64,000 nt of DNA from Mesobacillus subterraneus (GCF_023715485.1 NZ_JAMBOF010000001.1:1-64000), one strand, 5' to 3'; positions 41,566 to 50,027 are shown, counted from the stretch's first letter. Made by a program: numbers and translations. The notes: generated from the sequence alone by a model not told the origin.

Positions 41566-43996
41566 AAACAGCCTTGCACGGCGCTACATTTACTTAATGA
41601 GCCTCTTCATCGCAGCATTCCTGTTTCTGGCTGCTATCTTGTTGTATTCCTTTTATGATTTGAATCAGGACTATACTTCAAAAAACGAGGAGCTGGAGAA
41701 GAAGGAGCGTATTGTACAGGAAATCAGTGAAGCCTTCGATCAGGCTTTTATGGATGTCCGGGGATACATCGCTTATGGGAATAAGGAATTAAAAGAAAAG
41801 GCCCTTAAAAAGGAACCTGAAATACGTGAGCTGTCCAGGCAGTTTGCCGAAACGGCTTCTGACTATCAGGATCAGGAATTTCTTAACCATATTGAAATTT
41901 TCACTGACTATTATTTCGTTTCTACATTGCCAAAATCTCTTGCGAATTATGAGAATGACAACTTAGAAGCTGTCAAAGAAACAGCAAATGGTGGCGCGAC
42001 ATATAGGATCAACAGCATCAAGACAGAAATCAACGGGTATAACAGGGAATTAAACAAGCAGATTGATGCGAATTTTCAGGAATTGACTAAAATGCAGACC
42101 TACGTCCAGATTGCTTTTGTATCCTTCATTCTTGTCTTTTTAATTGTTTTGCTCCGGATTACAAGAATGATGTTCAGCGAAATAGCCAAACCGCTTGCAA
42201 GCTTTGCCTCAGCCGCGGATGAAATTGCCAGTGGCAAGGAGGCGGTCATTGAAGTGGATGACGAGCGCAATGATGAACTGGGTGTCCTCTCAGTTGCTTT
42301 CAATAGAATGGTTGCGAGCATCCAGGAAAATGAGCAAGATCTTCTGGCACAAAATGAAGAACTGATGGCCCAGCAGGATGAGCTTCACGCACAGCAGCTA
42401 GAGCTTCAGGAAGCGCTCGAAATTGTAAAGGGCAATGAGGAGAAACTTAACAGCCGGAATGAACTTATTAACAAAATTGCCAATTCGCTGGATAAACAAG
42501 AAGTGCTCGAAAGTGTCGTCATGAATATGTGCCCGATCATTGGTGCTGAAAAAGGCATCATTGCCTTCATCAATGATGATTCCTATGCATCATACGGAAT
42601 ATCGCCTGATGGGGTAAAGCAATTCAGGAGTAATTTGTGGTTCAGCGACATAACAGAAAGTCTGATGGTGGAACGAAAACCATTATTGGTAAAACGAGAA
42701 GCAGCGGATAATGAGAAAGGGTTTCATACGAAACAACTGTTTTCATATGATCTGTTTCTACCGATTTTTTTATCAGGAAAAAAATTGGTGGCAGTCATGG
42801 CATTCAGCCGATCGAATTCACCTTTTGATTCGAAGAAAATGGATGAGTACGAAGCACTTGCGAAAAATATTGGCATTGCCCTTGATAAAATCAATCTATA
42901 CCAGAAATCTGAAGAATCAAGGAGACTTAACCAGGATATTCTGAATACAATCCAGGAAGGTGTTCAGCTCGTTAATGCCGAAGGGGAAATCATTCAAGTT
43001 AACAAGAAGTTTTGCGAATTGTTTGGTTGTCCAGACAAGATTCGGCAAATGGGAGGCTGTTCTTGGGATGAGTGGACTGGCCTGCTTGCCAGGCATATTT
43101 CAAACCCTGGAGAATTCATTGATTTCCTTAGGGAAGAGATATCCAGCCTTGAACCCCTCAATTCCTCAGACCGCCAATATATTTATAAAGGCAGCAGTGG
43201 ACAGGTGTTTAAGGTTTACTGTGAAGGGCTATACGATGGCAACACGAAGCTTGGCACGATCTTTGTCCACCGCAATATTACGAAGGAGTTCGAGGTGGAC
43301 AGGATCAAGTCTGAATTCGTCAGCACGGTCAGCCATGAACTGCGGACGCCGCTTGCGAGCATTCTCGGCTTTACCGAGCTGATTATGACAAGAGAACTGA
43401 AGCCAGATCGCCAGAAAAAATATTTATCCACGATTTATAGTGAGGCAGGGCGGCTTACTGCATTAATCAATGATTTTCTAGATATCCAGCGCATGGAGGC
43501 TGGAAATCAATGCTATGAAAGCAAGCAGGTTGAGCTGCTGCCTACCATACAAAAGGTCATTGAATTACAGAAAGTGCATTCCGATAAACACAAACTCATC
43601 CTCGAAGTTGTCGGAGGAAGCAACACGATAATCGGAGACAGAGAAAAATTGGAACAGGCATTTACAAACCTGGTCCATAATGCGATAAAATACTCACCAG
43701 ATGGCGGAGAAGTCAGGATTTCACTGTTTGAAAAAGATCAAATGGTAAACATCGAAGTTAAGGATGAAGGCCTGGGCATCCCGCCTGAAGCGATTGACAA
43801 AGTGTTTGAAAAGTTTTACCGAGTCGATAATTCAGACCGCAGGTCCATTGGCGGCACAGGACTAGGCCTTGCCATTGTCAAAGAAATTATCAATGTACAC
43901 AACGGTGAAATTAGCGTAGAGTCACAATATGGGAAAGGGAGCACATTCATCATATCATTGCCATTGCAGGCAGCATCGCTTGCTATGAGGGAATAA
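41543..43996 (+). CDS. Large membrane histidine kinase (HAMP-GAF-PAS-HisKA-HATPase)
   Basis: An 817-residue kinase. Helix 1 (~16-38) and helix 2 (~188-208) enclose a ~150-residue extracellular helical sensor. HAMP (~210-262), a glutamine-rich coiled coil (~265-305), a GAF domain (~310-450), a PAS domain (~465-570) and HisKA follow, with the phospho-acceptor His598 in STVSHELRTPLASILGF. The ATPase domain shows LVHNAIKYSPDGG, VKDEGLGIP, and GGTGLGLAIVKEI. The ATG at 41543 lies inside the receiver gene with only a weak ribosome site, implying coupled translation. With the receiver it forms a likely input branch for the c-di-GMP cluster. Confidence 0.92.
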   Translation: MKKIKFNKNSLARRYIYLMSLFIAAFLFLAAILLYSFYDLNQDYTSKNEELEKKERIVQEISEAFDQAFMDVRGYIAYGNKELKEKALKKEPEIRELSRQFAETASDYQDQEFLNHIEIFTDYYFVSTLPKSLANYENDNLEAVKETANGGATYRINSIKTEINGYNRELNKQIDANFQELTKMQTYVQIAFVSFILVFLIVLLRITRMMFSEIAKPLASFASAADEIASGKEAVIEVDDERNDELGVLSVAFNRMVASIQENEQDLLAQNEELMAQQDELHAQQLELQEALEIVKGNEEKLNSRNELINKIANSLDKQEVLESVVMNMCPIIGAEKGIIAFINDDSYASYGISPDGVKQFRSNLWFSDITESLMVERKPLLVKREAADNEKGFHTKQLFSYDLFLPIFLSGKKLVAVMAFSRSNSPFDSKKMDEYEALAKNIGIALDKINLYQKSEESRRLNQDILNTIQEGVQLVNAEGEIIQVNKKFCELFGCPDKIRQMGGCSWDEWTGLLARHISNPGEFIDFLREEISSLEPLNSSDRQYIYKGSSGQVFKVYCEGLYDGNTKLGTIFVHRNITKEFEVDRIKSEFVSTVSHELRTPLASILGFTELIMTRELKPDRQKKYLSTIYSEAGRLTALINDFLDIQRMEAGNQCYESKQVELLPTIQKVIELQKVHSDKHKLILEVVGGSNTIIGDREKLEQAFTNLVHNAIKYSPDGGEVRISLFEKDQMVNIEVKDEGLGIPPEAIDKVFEKFYRVDNSDRRSIGGTGLGLAIVKEIINVHNGEISVESQYGKGSTFIISLPLQAASLAMRE

Positions 43997-44181
43997 TAAG
44001 GTCTGGTTCATAGCAGACAAATATGTTAGAAAGCCTCAGCCGGACCAATGGAGTCGAACGAGAGGAATTGTCCAAAAGCTTTCAAATATATTGTTAAGCG
44101 GCTCGCAGGCGCATTTCTGGATGGTCTGTCCTTTGTGGAGGTATAATACCTTTAACAGTATACAAATGAGGAGGCACAGAC

Positions 44182-44463
44182 ATGGGAAAAAATACGCTAA
44201 CTCTTTTTACGAGGCCAATGTGAACAGACTGCCAGGAAGCGAAGGAGTTTCTTTCGCAACATAATGTTCTTTATGAGGAAATCAATGTACAGGGTGAACC
44301 GGAAAAAGAAAAACAGCTTAAGGAATTGAGCGGAACCATCATTGTTCCTGCGTTTATTTTCACAACCGCAAAGCTTGTGTTCATGAAGCAGAAAAAAGTC
44401 CTGATTGGTTTCGAAAATAACAGAAGTGAAATTGAAAAGCTTGTAAAAAGCATTAAAAAGTAA
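44182..44463 (+). CDS. Glutaredoxin-like selenoprotein candidate (in-frame TGA at codon 14)
   Basis: A 93-codon frame encodes a thioredoxin-fold protein of the glutaredoxin type: GKNTLTLFTRPM, then TGA, then TDCQEAKEFLSQHNVLYEEI, later a cis-proline-type GTIIVPAFIF. Relatives have C-x-x-C at the active site; here the first Cys codon is TGA (44221-44223), giving U-T-D-C if read as selenocysteine. A hairpin with a G-containing loop follows at 44239-44257, as a bacterial SECIS should. GAGGAGG lies eight bases before the ATG, and the frame after the TGA is intact to a TAA. The alternative is a nonsense mutation of TGC/TGT or a sequencing error. No Sec-machinery gene is in the window. Confidence 0.78.
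44239..44257 (+). promoter_or_regulatory. Candidate bacterial SECIS element
   Basis: GCGAAGG and CTTTCGC pair as a seven-base stem (one G-U) closing the loop AGUUU. The loop starts 22 bases after the TGA and has G in its second position. This agrees with the recalled bacterial SECIS rule: apical loop roughly 16-37 bases downstream and G among its first two bases. Confidence 0.65.
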
Positions 44464-44464
44464 A

Positions 44465-44483
44465 AGCCATCGTTATGATGGCT
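44465..44483 (+). terminator. Terminator stem of the glutaredoxin gene, U-tract displaced
   Basis: AGCCATC, loop GTTAT, GATGGCT is followed by CAGACTG of the IS1182-type remnant in place of T residues, exactly as after the BCCT gene. Confidence 0.55.
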
Positions 44484-44485
44484 CA

Positions 44486-44534
44486 GACTGTAGACAAACT
44501 CGATGAAAATCGTGTTTGTTTACAGTCTTTTTTT
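44486..44534 (+). terminator. Terminator hairpin within IS1182-type remnant 2
   Basis: Same 14-bp stem as in copy 1 (GACTGTAGACAAAC/GTTTGTTTACAGTC) with seven T; it probably now ends the glutaredoxin transcript. Confidence 0.85.
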
Positions 44535-44827
44535 GGGTTTGTGCTGGAATGTGGCTGTTGATTTCCGTTCCAGGCGCTTCGCTTTCCGCGGGGCCGGCGC
44601 TGAGCCTCCTCGTCGCCGCTGGCGCCTGCGGGGTCTCACCTGTCCGTCTGATCCCGCAGGACATTGATTGAGCTTCCTCGAACCTGCCCACGCACGATGG
44701 AAATGCGTTAGCATTTTCGGAGGAGTCTACGCGCCTTCCACTCCAATCAACAGGATTTCTAAACTTAGCGTGGAACTAAACATAAGTCTATTTGAAATAG
44801 ATACATATAACACTTGAGGTGATAAAG

Positions 44828-45001
44828 ATGCTTTCGAAGAACAATCCAATCCAACGAGATCAATTAGAAATGGTTGCTTTAGACCAACTGGTTCCTCAGG
44901 AACATTTAGTCCGTAAGATGGAAGCAGCCATTGATTTTACTCTCATTTATGACTTGTTGAAGGATGTGTATTCGGAAGTAGGGCGCCTTGGTGGAGGATG
45001 A
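44828..45001 (+). pseudogene. IS1182-family transposase, N-terminal remnant
   Basis: The frame MLSKNNPIQRDQLEMVALDQ continues with VPQEHLVRKMEAAIDFTLIY and DLLKDVYSEVGR, which is the standard IS1182-family N-terminus, then ends in LGGG and a stop. Some 400 residues of the transposase, with its DDE core, are missing. TGAGGTG precedes the ATG. Confidence 0.88.
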
Positions 45002-45010
45002 CAGAACCTG

Positions 45011-46189
45011 CTATTTCATCATTACATCCAATGTGACGAGCTCGAATCCATCTGCTTTTAGAATTGGGATGGCCTCATCGATCGCAGCTGGAGTATTGAT
45101 ACCGCCAATATGCATGAGAATGATGTCACCATTGCTTGCGCCATTTATGATTCTGTTAACGATGTATTCAGCGGAAGGCTGTTTCCAGTCAATTGTGTCT
45201 ATCGTCCAGTGAAAGCTATATTTATAGCCAGCTTCCCCCGCGGTTTCCAGTGCCTTATCATCATATGAACCATAAGGAAAACGGAAGTATGGGCGTGGTG
45301 ATTGGCCGGTAGCGGCCAGGATGGCCTGTTCTGCTTTCAAGATATCCTCTTTGAACACCTGGCTGCTTACTGCTAATGAGTCTGGATGAGAATAAGTGTG
45401 ATTACCAAGACTGTGGCCATCATTCACGATTCTTTTTGCATAGTCAGGGAACTTTTCTACCCATTTTCCTGTTAAAAAGAAGGTCGCTTTTACATTATGT
45501 TTTTTCAGGACATCGAGAATGGAAATCCCAACTGAATCGCTGCCTGCATCAAATGTCAATGCGATTTGCTGTTTCTGCTGGCTGCCATGGGATACAAGAA
45601 CCGATGGTGTGCCTGTCGCCGGTGGTGAATCTTGGACAGGTGATGCAGGGGGAGGGGCAATGTCCTTTCCATAGATTTTTAAAATTTGCCCGATATATAT
45701 TGTGTCAGATGAAAGGCCGTTCCATTGTTTCAAAGCCTCTGAAGAAACTCCCGCACGACTTGAAATGGACCAGAGGCCATCTCCTTTTACCACCGTATAT
45801 TCAACGATTTTATCTGAAGGAACTTCGATTTTACCGCGATGTGGTTCTTTATCGGAGGAATCCGGCTTACCGTCATTAGGGCTCTCATTCTCTGGTGGTG
45901 TTTCGGCTTCTTTATCTTCTGATGCTGGGAGTTTTTCTACTGGTTTTGGCTTGGCGGGTATGACTCTACCAAAAGAAGAAGCTGTCTGTTTTCCTGAATG
46001 AAAAGCGGTGACCGCGTGGGTACTTAATCCAGCGCTGAAAAACATTACGGTAATCAAAATTAATAAACTGACTGCCGCCAAAGCAAAATAAAGAAAAGTA
46101 TGCCTGGCTTTTTTGGCTCGTGATGTAAAGCCCATCATAAGAAAAATAATCAAAAATAATAAAGTGACCAGGATGAAAATTGCAGCCAT
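45011..46189 (-). CDS. Membrane-anchored LysM polysaccharide deacetylase
   Basis: A 392-residue cell-envelope protein. Two N-terminal helices (~1-60) and a Pro/Glu-rich linker lead to a LysM domain (~130-175, YTVVKGDGLWSISSRAGV .. IYIGQILKIYG) that binds peptidoglycan, then a NodB-type deacetylase (~200-390). Catalytic motifs are LTFDAGSD, NHTYSHPD (metal His pair), RFPYGSYD and LMHIG. It would deacetylate N-acetylglucosamine or muramic residues of the wall or a polymer. The ATG at 46189 follows AAGGGGG. The IS remnant abuts its 3' end and no own terminator is seen. Confidence 0.92.
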   Translation of the reverse strand: MAAIFILVTLLFLIIFLMMGFTSRAKKARHTFLYFALAAVSLLILITVMFFSAGLSTHAVTAFHSGKQTASSFGRVIPAKPKPVEKLPASEDKEAETPPENESPNDGKPDSSDKEPHRGKIEVPSDKIVEYTVVKGDGLWSISSRAGVSSEALKQWNGLSSDTIYIGQILKIYGKDIAPPPASPVQDSPPATGTPSVLVSHGSQQKQQIALTFDAGSDSVGISILDVLKKHNVKATFFLTGKWVEKFPDYAKRIVNDGHSLGNHTYSHPDSLAVSSQVFKEDILKAEQAILAATGQSPRPYFRFPYGSYDDKALETAGEAGYKYSFHWTIDTIDWKQPSAEYIVNRIINGASNGDIILMHIGGINTPAAIDEAIPILKADGFELVTLDVMMK

Positions 46190-46371
46190 GTGGGTAGGCC
46201 CCCTTTTTCGTATCATCTTTTTGCCCTGTTATTATCGTATGATTTATAGCTTATGATGGTTGCTTGTCAGCCTGCATGTACATGCCAGCAAATATTTAAA
46301 TGTCATGGAACTTTTGTATTCTACATAAATTATAATATATAAATCCATTTGGGAGGAGAGAGCCCGTTTTA

Positions 46372-46394
46372 ATTCCGAGTTGACTTATTGGAAT
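46372..46394 (+). promoter_or_regulatory. Inverted repeat over the tcyP -35 (possible CymR operator)
   Basis: ATTCC-N13-GGAAT is centred on the -35 element. In Bacillus tcyP is repressed by CymR with CysK when sulfur is plentiful; assigning this repeat to CymR is inference. Confidence 0.35.
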
Positions 46395-46408
46395 ACATGT
46401 AATATATT
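46380..46408 (+). promoter_or_regulatory. Sigma-A promoter of tcyP
   Basis: TTGACT, 17 bases, TATATT, about 28 bases before the AGGAGGG of tcyP. Confidence 0.7.
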
Positions 46409-46442
46409 ATTTCCAGAAAGATAATTTTAGGAGGGAAAACAA

Positions 46443-47831
46443 GTGACAACTGGACTTGTTATTTTAAATATTGCTATTATGCTAGGCTTAGTAGCCGGAC
46501 TTTTTTACATGCAAAAGAAGCATATATCCTTTTCTAAACGTGTATTCCTTGCACTTGGAATCGGTATTGTTTTCGGCTTTGCTTTACAACTAGTTTACGG
46601 AGCTGGATCTGAAGTCATCTCAAAGAGTGCTGACTGGTTCAGCCTCCTGGGAAGCGGATATGTAAAATTCCTGCAAATGGTCGTCATGCCGCTTGTATTC
46701 ATATCTATACTGGCTGCTTTTACAAAATTAAAGCTGACCAATAATATCGGTAAAATCAGCACCCTGATCCTTGGATTGCTTGTTGGTACAACAGCTGTTG
46801 CTGCAGCAGTCGGCATTGCAACTGCCGTTGGATTTGACCTGGAAGCTGTGCAAATCACACAGGGCGATGCTGAACAGGCACGTGCTGAGCAGCTCGAGCA
46901 GACATATGGAGGAATAGAAGGGCGCACTATGCCGCAGCAAATCCTAGACTTGCTGCCAGCAAATCCATTCCTTGATTTCACTGGTGCACGCCCGACTTCT
47001 ACAATTTCCGTCGTAATCTTCGCGGCATTTTTAGGAATCGCTTATCTTGGAGTAAGAAGGAAATCACCTGACCAGGCAGAGCTTTTTGCTAAAATCGTCG
47101 ATGCTTTCTACGCAATCATTATGAGAGTTGTAACTCTGATCCTGCGCCTGACACCATATGGCGTCCTTGCGATCATGACTAAGACGGTCGCTTTAAGTGA
47201 TTTCGATGCGATTCTAAAACTCGGGAAATTCGTCGCTGCTTCATATGTAGCACTAGCAATTATGTTCATCATTCACTTGCTGTTGTTGACGATTGCCGGG
47301 CTGAATCCGGTAACGTATGTTAAAAAGGCATTCCCTGTACTTGCATTCGCCTTTACATCCAGAACAAGCGCAGGAGCATTGCCGCTGAACATCAAAACTC
47401 AACGTTCTCTAGGCGTACCAGAAGGCATAGCGAACTTTGCTGGATCATTCGGATTGTCAATCGGCCAAAACGGCTGTGCCGGAATTTATCCGGCGATGCT
47501 TGCAGTCATGATTGCACCGACAGTCGGTATAGATCCACTTAGTCCTTCATTCATTGCAACTGTAATTGCAATTGTAGCAATCAGCTCATTTGGAGTCGCT
47601 GGGGTAGGAGGCGGAGCAACCTTTGCGGCATTGCTCGTCCTATCAGCATTAAATCTTCCAATAGCTCTTGCAGGATTGCTGATCTCAATCGAACCACTGA
47701 TTGACATGGGCCGCACTGCAGTTAACGTCAGCGGATCGATGACTTCCGGGATTCTTACCAGCCGGATTACTAAGGAAATTGATCCTGCCGTCTATACTGA
47801 CATGAATGCGAAAATAGAAGCAGAAGCTTAA
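46443..47831 (+). CDS. tcyP: L-cystine transporter TcyP
   Basis: A 462-residue sodium or proton symporter of the dicarboxylate/amino-acid:cation (DAACS) family. It is nearly collinear with B. subtilis TcyP (463): VFLALGIGIVFGFALQ, ARPTSTISVVIFAAFLGIA, FTSRTSAGALPLNI, the substrate-site GQNGCAGIYPAMLAVM and EPLIDMGRTAVNVSGSM. It imports L-cystine in one component, with no partner gene needed. The GTG start follows AGGAGGG. A promoter with an inverted repeat and a terminator make it monocistronic. Confidence 0.95.
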   Translation: MTTGLVILNIAIMLGLVAGLFYMQKKHISFSKRVFLALGIGIVFGFALQLVYGAGSEVISKSADWFSLLGSGYVKFLQMVVMPLVFISILAAFTKLKLTNNIGKISTLILGLLVGTTAVAAAVGIATAVGFDLEAVQITQGDAEQARAEQLEQTYGGIEGRTMPQQILDLLPANPFLDFTGARPTSTISVVIFAAFLGIAYLGVRRKSPDQAELFAKIVDAFYAIIMRVVTLILRLTPYGVLAIMTKTVALSDFDAILKLGKFVAASYVALAIMFIIHLLLLTIAGLNPVTYVKKAFPVLAFAFTSRTSAGALPLNIKTQRSLGVPEGIANFAGSFGLSIGQNGCAGIYPAMLAVMIAPTVGIDPLSPSFIATVIAIVAISSFGVAGVGGGATFAALLVLSALNLPIALAGLLISIEPLIDMGRTAVNVSGSMTSGILTSRITKEIDPAVYTDMNAKIEAEA

Positions 47832-47849
47832 AAAATAGAAGCAAAGAAG

Positions 47850-47884
47850 AAAGCCAGCCAAGAGAATTTGGCTGGCTTTTAATA
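47850..47884 (+). terminator. Terminator after tcyP, possibly bidirectional
   Basis: AAAGCCAGCC and GGCTGGCTTTT around AAGAGAATTT; the opposite strand has TTTCTTCTTT and may serve the convergent YitT gene. Confidence 0.85.
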
Positions 47885-47938
47885 ATTGTATAGATAAAAA
47901 GCGAGTGCATTAAAATTAAATCCTCTACAATAAGCCCA

Positions 47939-48514
47939 CTAAATAATCTGCTCCCGTTTAATCACGCATAAAGAAGTCATCAAGCCGACGCATGTAATTG
48001 TCAATAGGGAGTAAGCGAACTTCTCCATGCCAATGACTTTCAATCCTGAAATGATCACAAGGCCATCGATCACAAATATCAGGATGCCAACATTTACTGA
48101 CATGAATTTATTAATGAGCTGTGCAAGCAAATCGGTTCCGCCGGTGCTTGTTTCATGGCGGAGCATCAAGCCGATTCCGCAGCCGACGAGTATGCCGCCT
48201 AATATCGCGCTTGGCAAGATGCCAAGATCGAGTCCTTTTTCTGCAGGTGCGAACAAATCAATGAATAAGCTTGAAACCATCAAGCCGTGAAGGCTGTGGA
48301 AAAAGTATTTACGCTCAAGAAACCACGCTAAAATATAGAGAGGGATGCTTAAGAAGATAATGGTCAAACCAGTCGGCCAGCCATAAAAATAGTGCATGAT
48401 CAAACCGAGCCCAATCATTCCGCCATCGAGCAAATGATGGGGGACTAAAAATCCGTTGACTCCAATGCCCAATAACAAACTGCCTATCAAAACAGCGAGA
48501 ACCTTACCTAACAT
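47939..48514 (-). CDS. YitT family membrane protein, short form
   Basis: A 191-residue protein with five predicted helices of the YitT (DUF161) family; the marker GVNGFLVPHHLLDGGMIGLG and the GGILVGCGIGLMLRHETSTGGTDLLA segment are typical. Longer paralogues of Bacillus (about 280 residues) carry a C-terminal DUF2179 domain that is absent here. Function unknown, transport suspected. The ATG at 48514 gives the family N-terminus MLGKVLAVLIGSLL; a weak GGTG precedes it, and alternative TTG/GTG starts lie just upstream. Confidence 0.85.
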   Translation of the reverse strand: MLGKVLAVLIGSLLLGIGVNGFLVPHHLLDGGMIGLGLIMHYFYGWPTGLTIIFLSIPLYILAWFLERKYFFHSLHGLMVSSLFIDLFAPAEKGLDLGILPSAILGGILVGCGIGLMLRHETSTGGTDLLAQLINKFMSVNVGILIFVIDGLVIISGLKVIGMEKFAYSLLTITCVGLMTSLCVIKREQII

Positions 48515-48636
48515 AATGATCACCAACCTTGTCCTTCTCTCATTATTTTTATGAAAAAAGACAAGCATTAGAACATTCCATGTAAAAAGAACCCTAGTGT
48601 CCGGATTCAAAATTATACTGCTTTCATATTTGGACA

Positions 48637-48662
48637 TAAAAAAACCCGCAATTATGCGGGTT
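48637..48662 (-). terminator. Intrinsic terminator of pbuO
   Basis: On the minus strand AACCCGCA, loop TAAT, TGCGGGTT, then T-run; it separates pbuO from the YitT gene. Confidence 0.88.
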
Positions 48663-48667
48663 CTCAA

Positions 48668-49969
48668 TTAATGCGGCAGGAATGCAAGCTGATAGAAGAA
48701 CAGCACCGCGAAAATATAAAGTAATGGATGGACATCGCGCCATCTTCCTTTAACTACTTTCAGCAAAGGATATGATATGAAGCCAAGTGCTATTCCAGTC
48801 GCGATGCTTGACGTTAACGGCATGCTCAAAATAATCAGGAATGCTGGGAATGCTTCGTCAAGTTCGTCCCAGCTGATTTTTGATATGCTCCCCATCATCA
48901 AGCTGCCGACTATGATCAGTGCTGGTGCGGTAATCGCTGCTAATCCGGAAACAGCTCCGACAAGTGGACCAAAGAATGCTGCAACAATGAAAAGAACCGC
49001 TACAGTAAGTGAGGTAAGACCTGTACGTCCGCCAGCTGCAACTCCAGAAGACGATTCGATGTAAGCCGTCGTCGGACTTGTACCGAACATTGCGCCAGCA
49101 GCAGTGGCAATTGAATCAGAAAGCAAGGCTTCTCGTGCCCTGGGCATCTTATCGCCCTTCATTAGTCCAGCCTGGTGAGCCACACCGATCATCGTACCAG
49201 TTGTATCAAATATCGTAACAAGAATGAAAGAAAAGACAACAGCATATAAACTGTTTTGAACGACATCCATCAATGCTGTCCAAGGGTTGAGGACAATCAT
49301 GCCTTCTGGAAGTGAAGGCATAGACATGAAACCTTCTTTAAAATCCAATTGGCCGGTAAAAAAGGCAATGAACCCGGTAATGACCATTCCGAAGAACAAT
49401 GCACCATTTACTTTCAGCATTAAAAGCACAAGTGTAATTGCAAGACCTGTCAAAGCAAGCAATGCAGAAGGTGAGTGCAGGTTGCCGAGCCCAACAAGGT
49501 TCGTTGGATGATCAGTTATGATTCCTGTTAAGCGCAAACCGATAAACGCAATGAAAAGACCAATTCCGGCGGTGATTCCATGCTTTAAATTAACTGGAAT
49601 AGCTTCAATCAATTTTTCACGGAACGGAGTCAGGGAAAGGATAACAAATATTAAACCCGCGATGAATACGGCGGCGAATGCTGTTTCATACGTTATGTTC
49701 TGATGATTGCCGACAACTGAATAAGCAAAGTAAGCATTCAGCCCCATTCCGGGTGCAATGGCTATCGGATAATTAGCAAACAAGGCCATCCATAATGTAC
49801 CGATTACAGCAGCAATGATTGTCGCTGTAAAAACCTGGTCAAAAGGGACACCGGCATCAGCCAGGATGATCGGGTTGACGACAACGATATAGACCATAGT
49901 GAAAAACGTCGTAATACCAGCCATCATTTCTGTTTTTACATTCGTGTTGTTCTCTTTCAATTTAAACAT
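48668..49969 (-). CDS. pbuO: NCS2 guanine/hypoxanthine permease PbuO
   Basis: A 433-residue AzgA-type purine permease, matching B. subtilis PbuO (432) in length. It shares with the pbuG product the motifs GITTFFTMVYIVVVNP, PGMGLNAYFAYS, IFDTTGTMIGVAHQAG and GTSPTTAYIESSSGVAAGGRTG. The start at 49969 follows TGGAGG. Its control differs from pbuG: paired PurBoxes, no riboswitch. Confidence 0.9.
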   Translation of the reverse strand: MFKLKENNTNVKTEMMAGITTFFTMVYIVVVNPIILADAGVPFDQVFTATIIAAVIGTLWMALFANYPIAIAPGMGLNAYFAYSVVGNHQNITYETAFAAVFIAGLIFVILSLTPFREKLIEAIPVNLKHGITAGIGLFIAFIGLRLTGIITDHPTNLVGLGNLHSPSALLALTGLAITLVLLMLKVNGALFFGMVITGFIAFFTGQLDFKEGFMSMPSLPEGMIVLNPWTALMDVVQNSLYAVVFSFILVTIFDTTGTMIGVAHQAGLMKGDKMPRAREALLSDSIATAAGAMFGTSPTTAYIESSSGVAAGGRTGLTSLTVAVLFIVAAFFGPLVGAVSGLAAITAPALIIVGSLMMGSISKISWDELDEAFPAFLIILSMPLTSSIATGIALGFISYPLLKVVKGRWRDVHPLLYIFAVLFFYQLAFLPH

Positions 49970-49983
49970 TAAAGTTCCTCCAA

Positions 49984-50027
49984 AAATACGAACGATTTTA
50001 AACACAAATAATATAATATTCGTTTTT
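49984..50027 (-). promoter_or_regulatory. Inverted PurBox pair (PurR operator) of pbuO
   Basis: AAATACGAACGAT (49984-49996) and, inverted, AAAAACGAATATT (50027-50015) each match the recalled PurBox AWWWCCGAACWWT at 11 of 13 positions and are separated by 18 bases, the arrangement PurR dimers bind. Confidence 0.7.

Larger units (their letters stand above)
44482..45001 (+). mobile_element. IS1182-family remnant (left end plus transposase start), copy 2
   Basis: The segment is nearly identical to 15073-15415: CTCAGACTGTAGACAAAC, the terminator hairpin, the GC-rich palindromic stretch and a transposase start. It differs by about 63 extra bases (44661-44723, beginning ACATTGATTGAGC) inserted within CCGCAGG/AGTCTACG. 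The element breaks off after about 55 transposase codons, next to the stop of the deacetylase gene. Confidence 0.78.

Noticed and set aside
44182-44463. Plain pseudogene interpretation of the glutaredoxin-like gene
   Set aside because: It stays possible but is less likely: the sole disruption replaces a redox Cys with TGA, the rest of the frame is intact, and a SECIS-like hairpin follows at the right distance.
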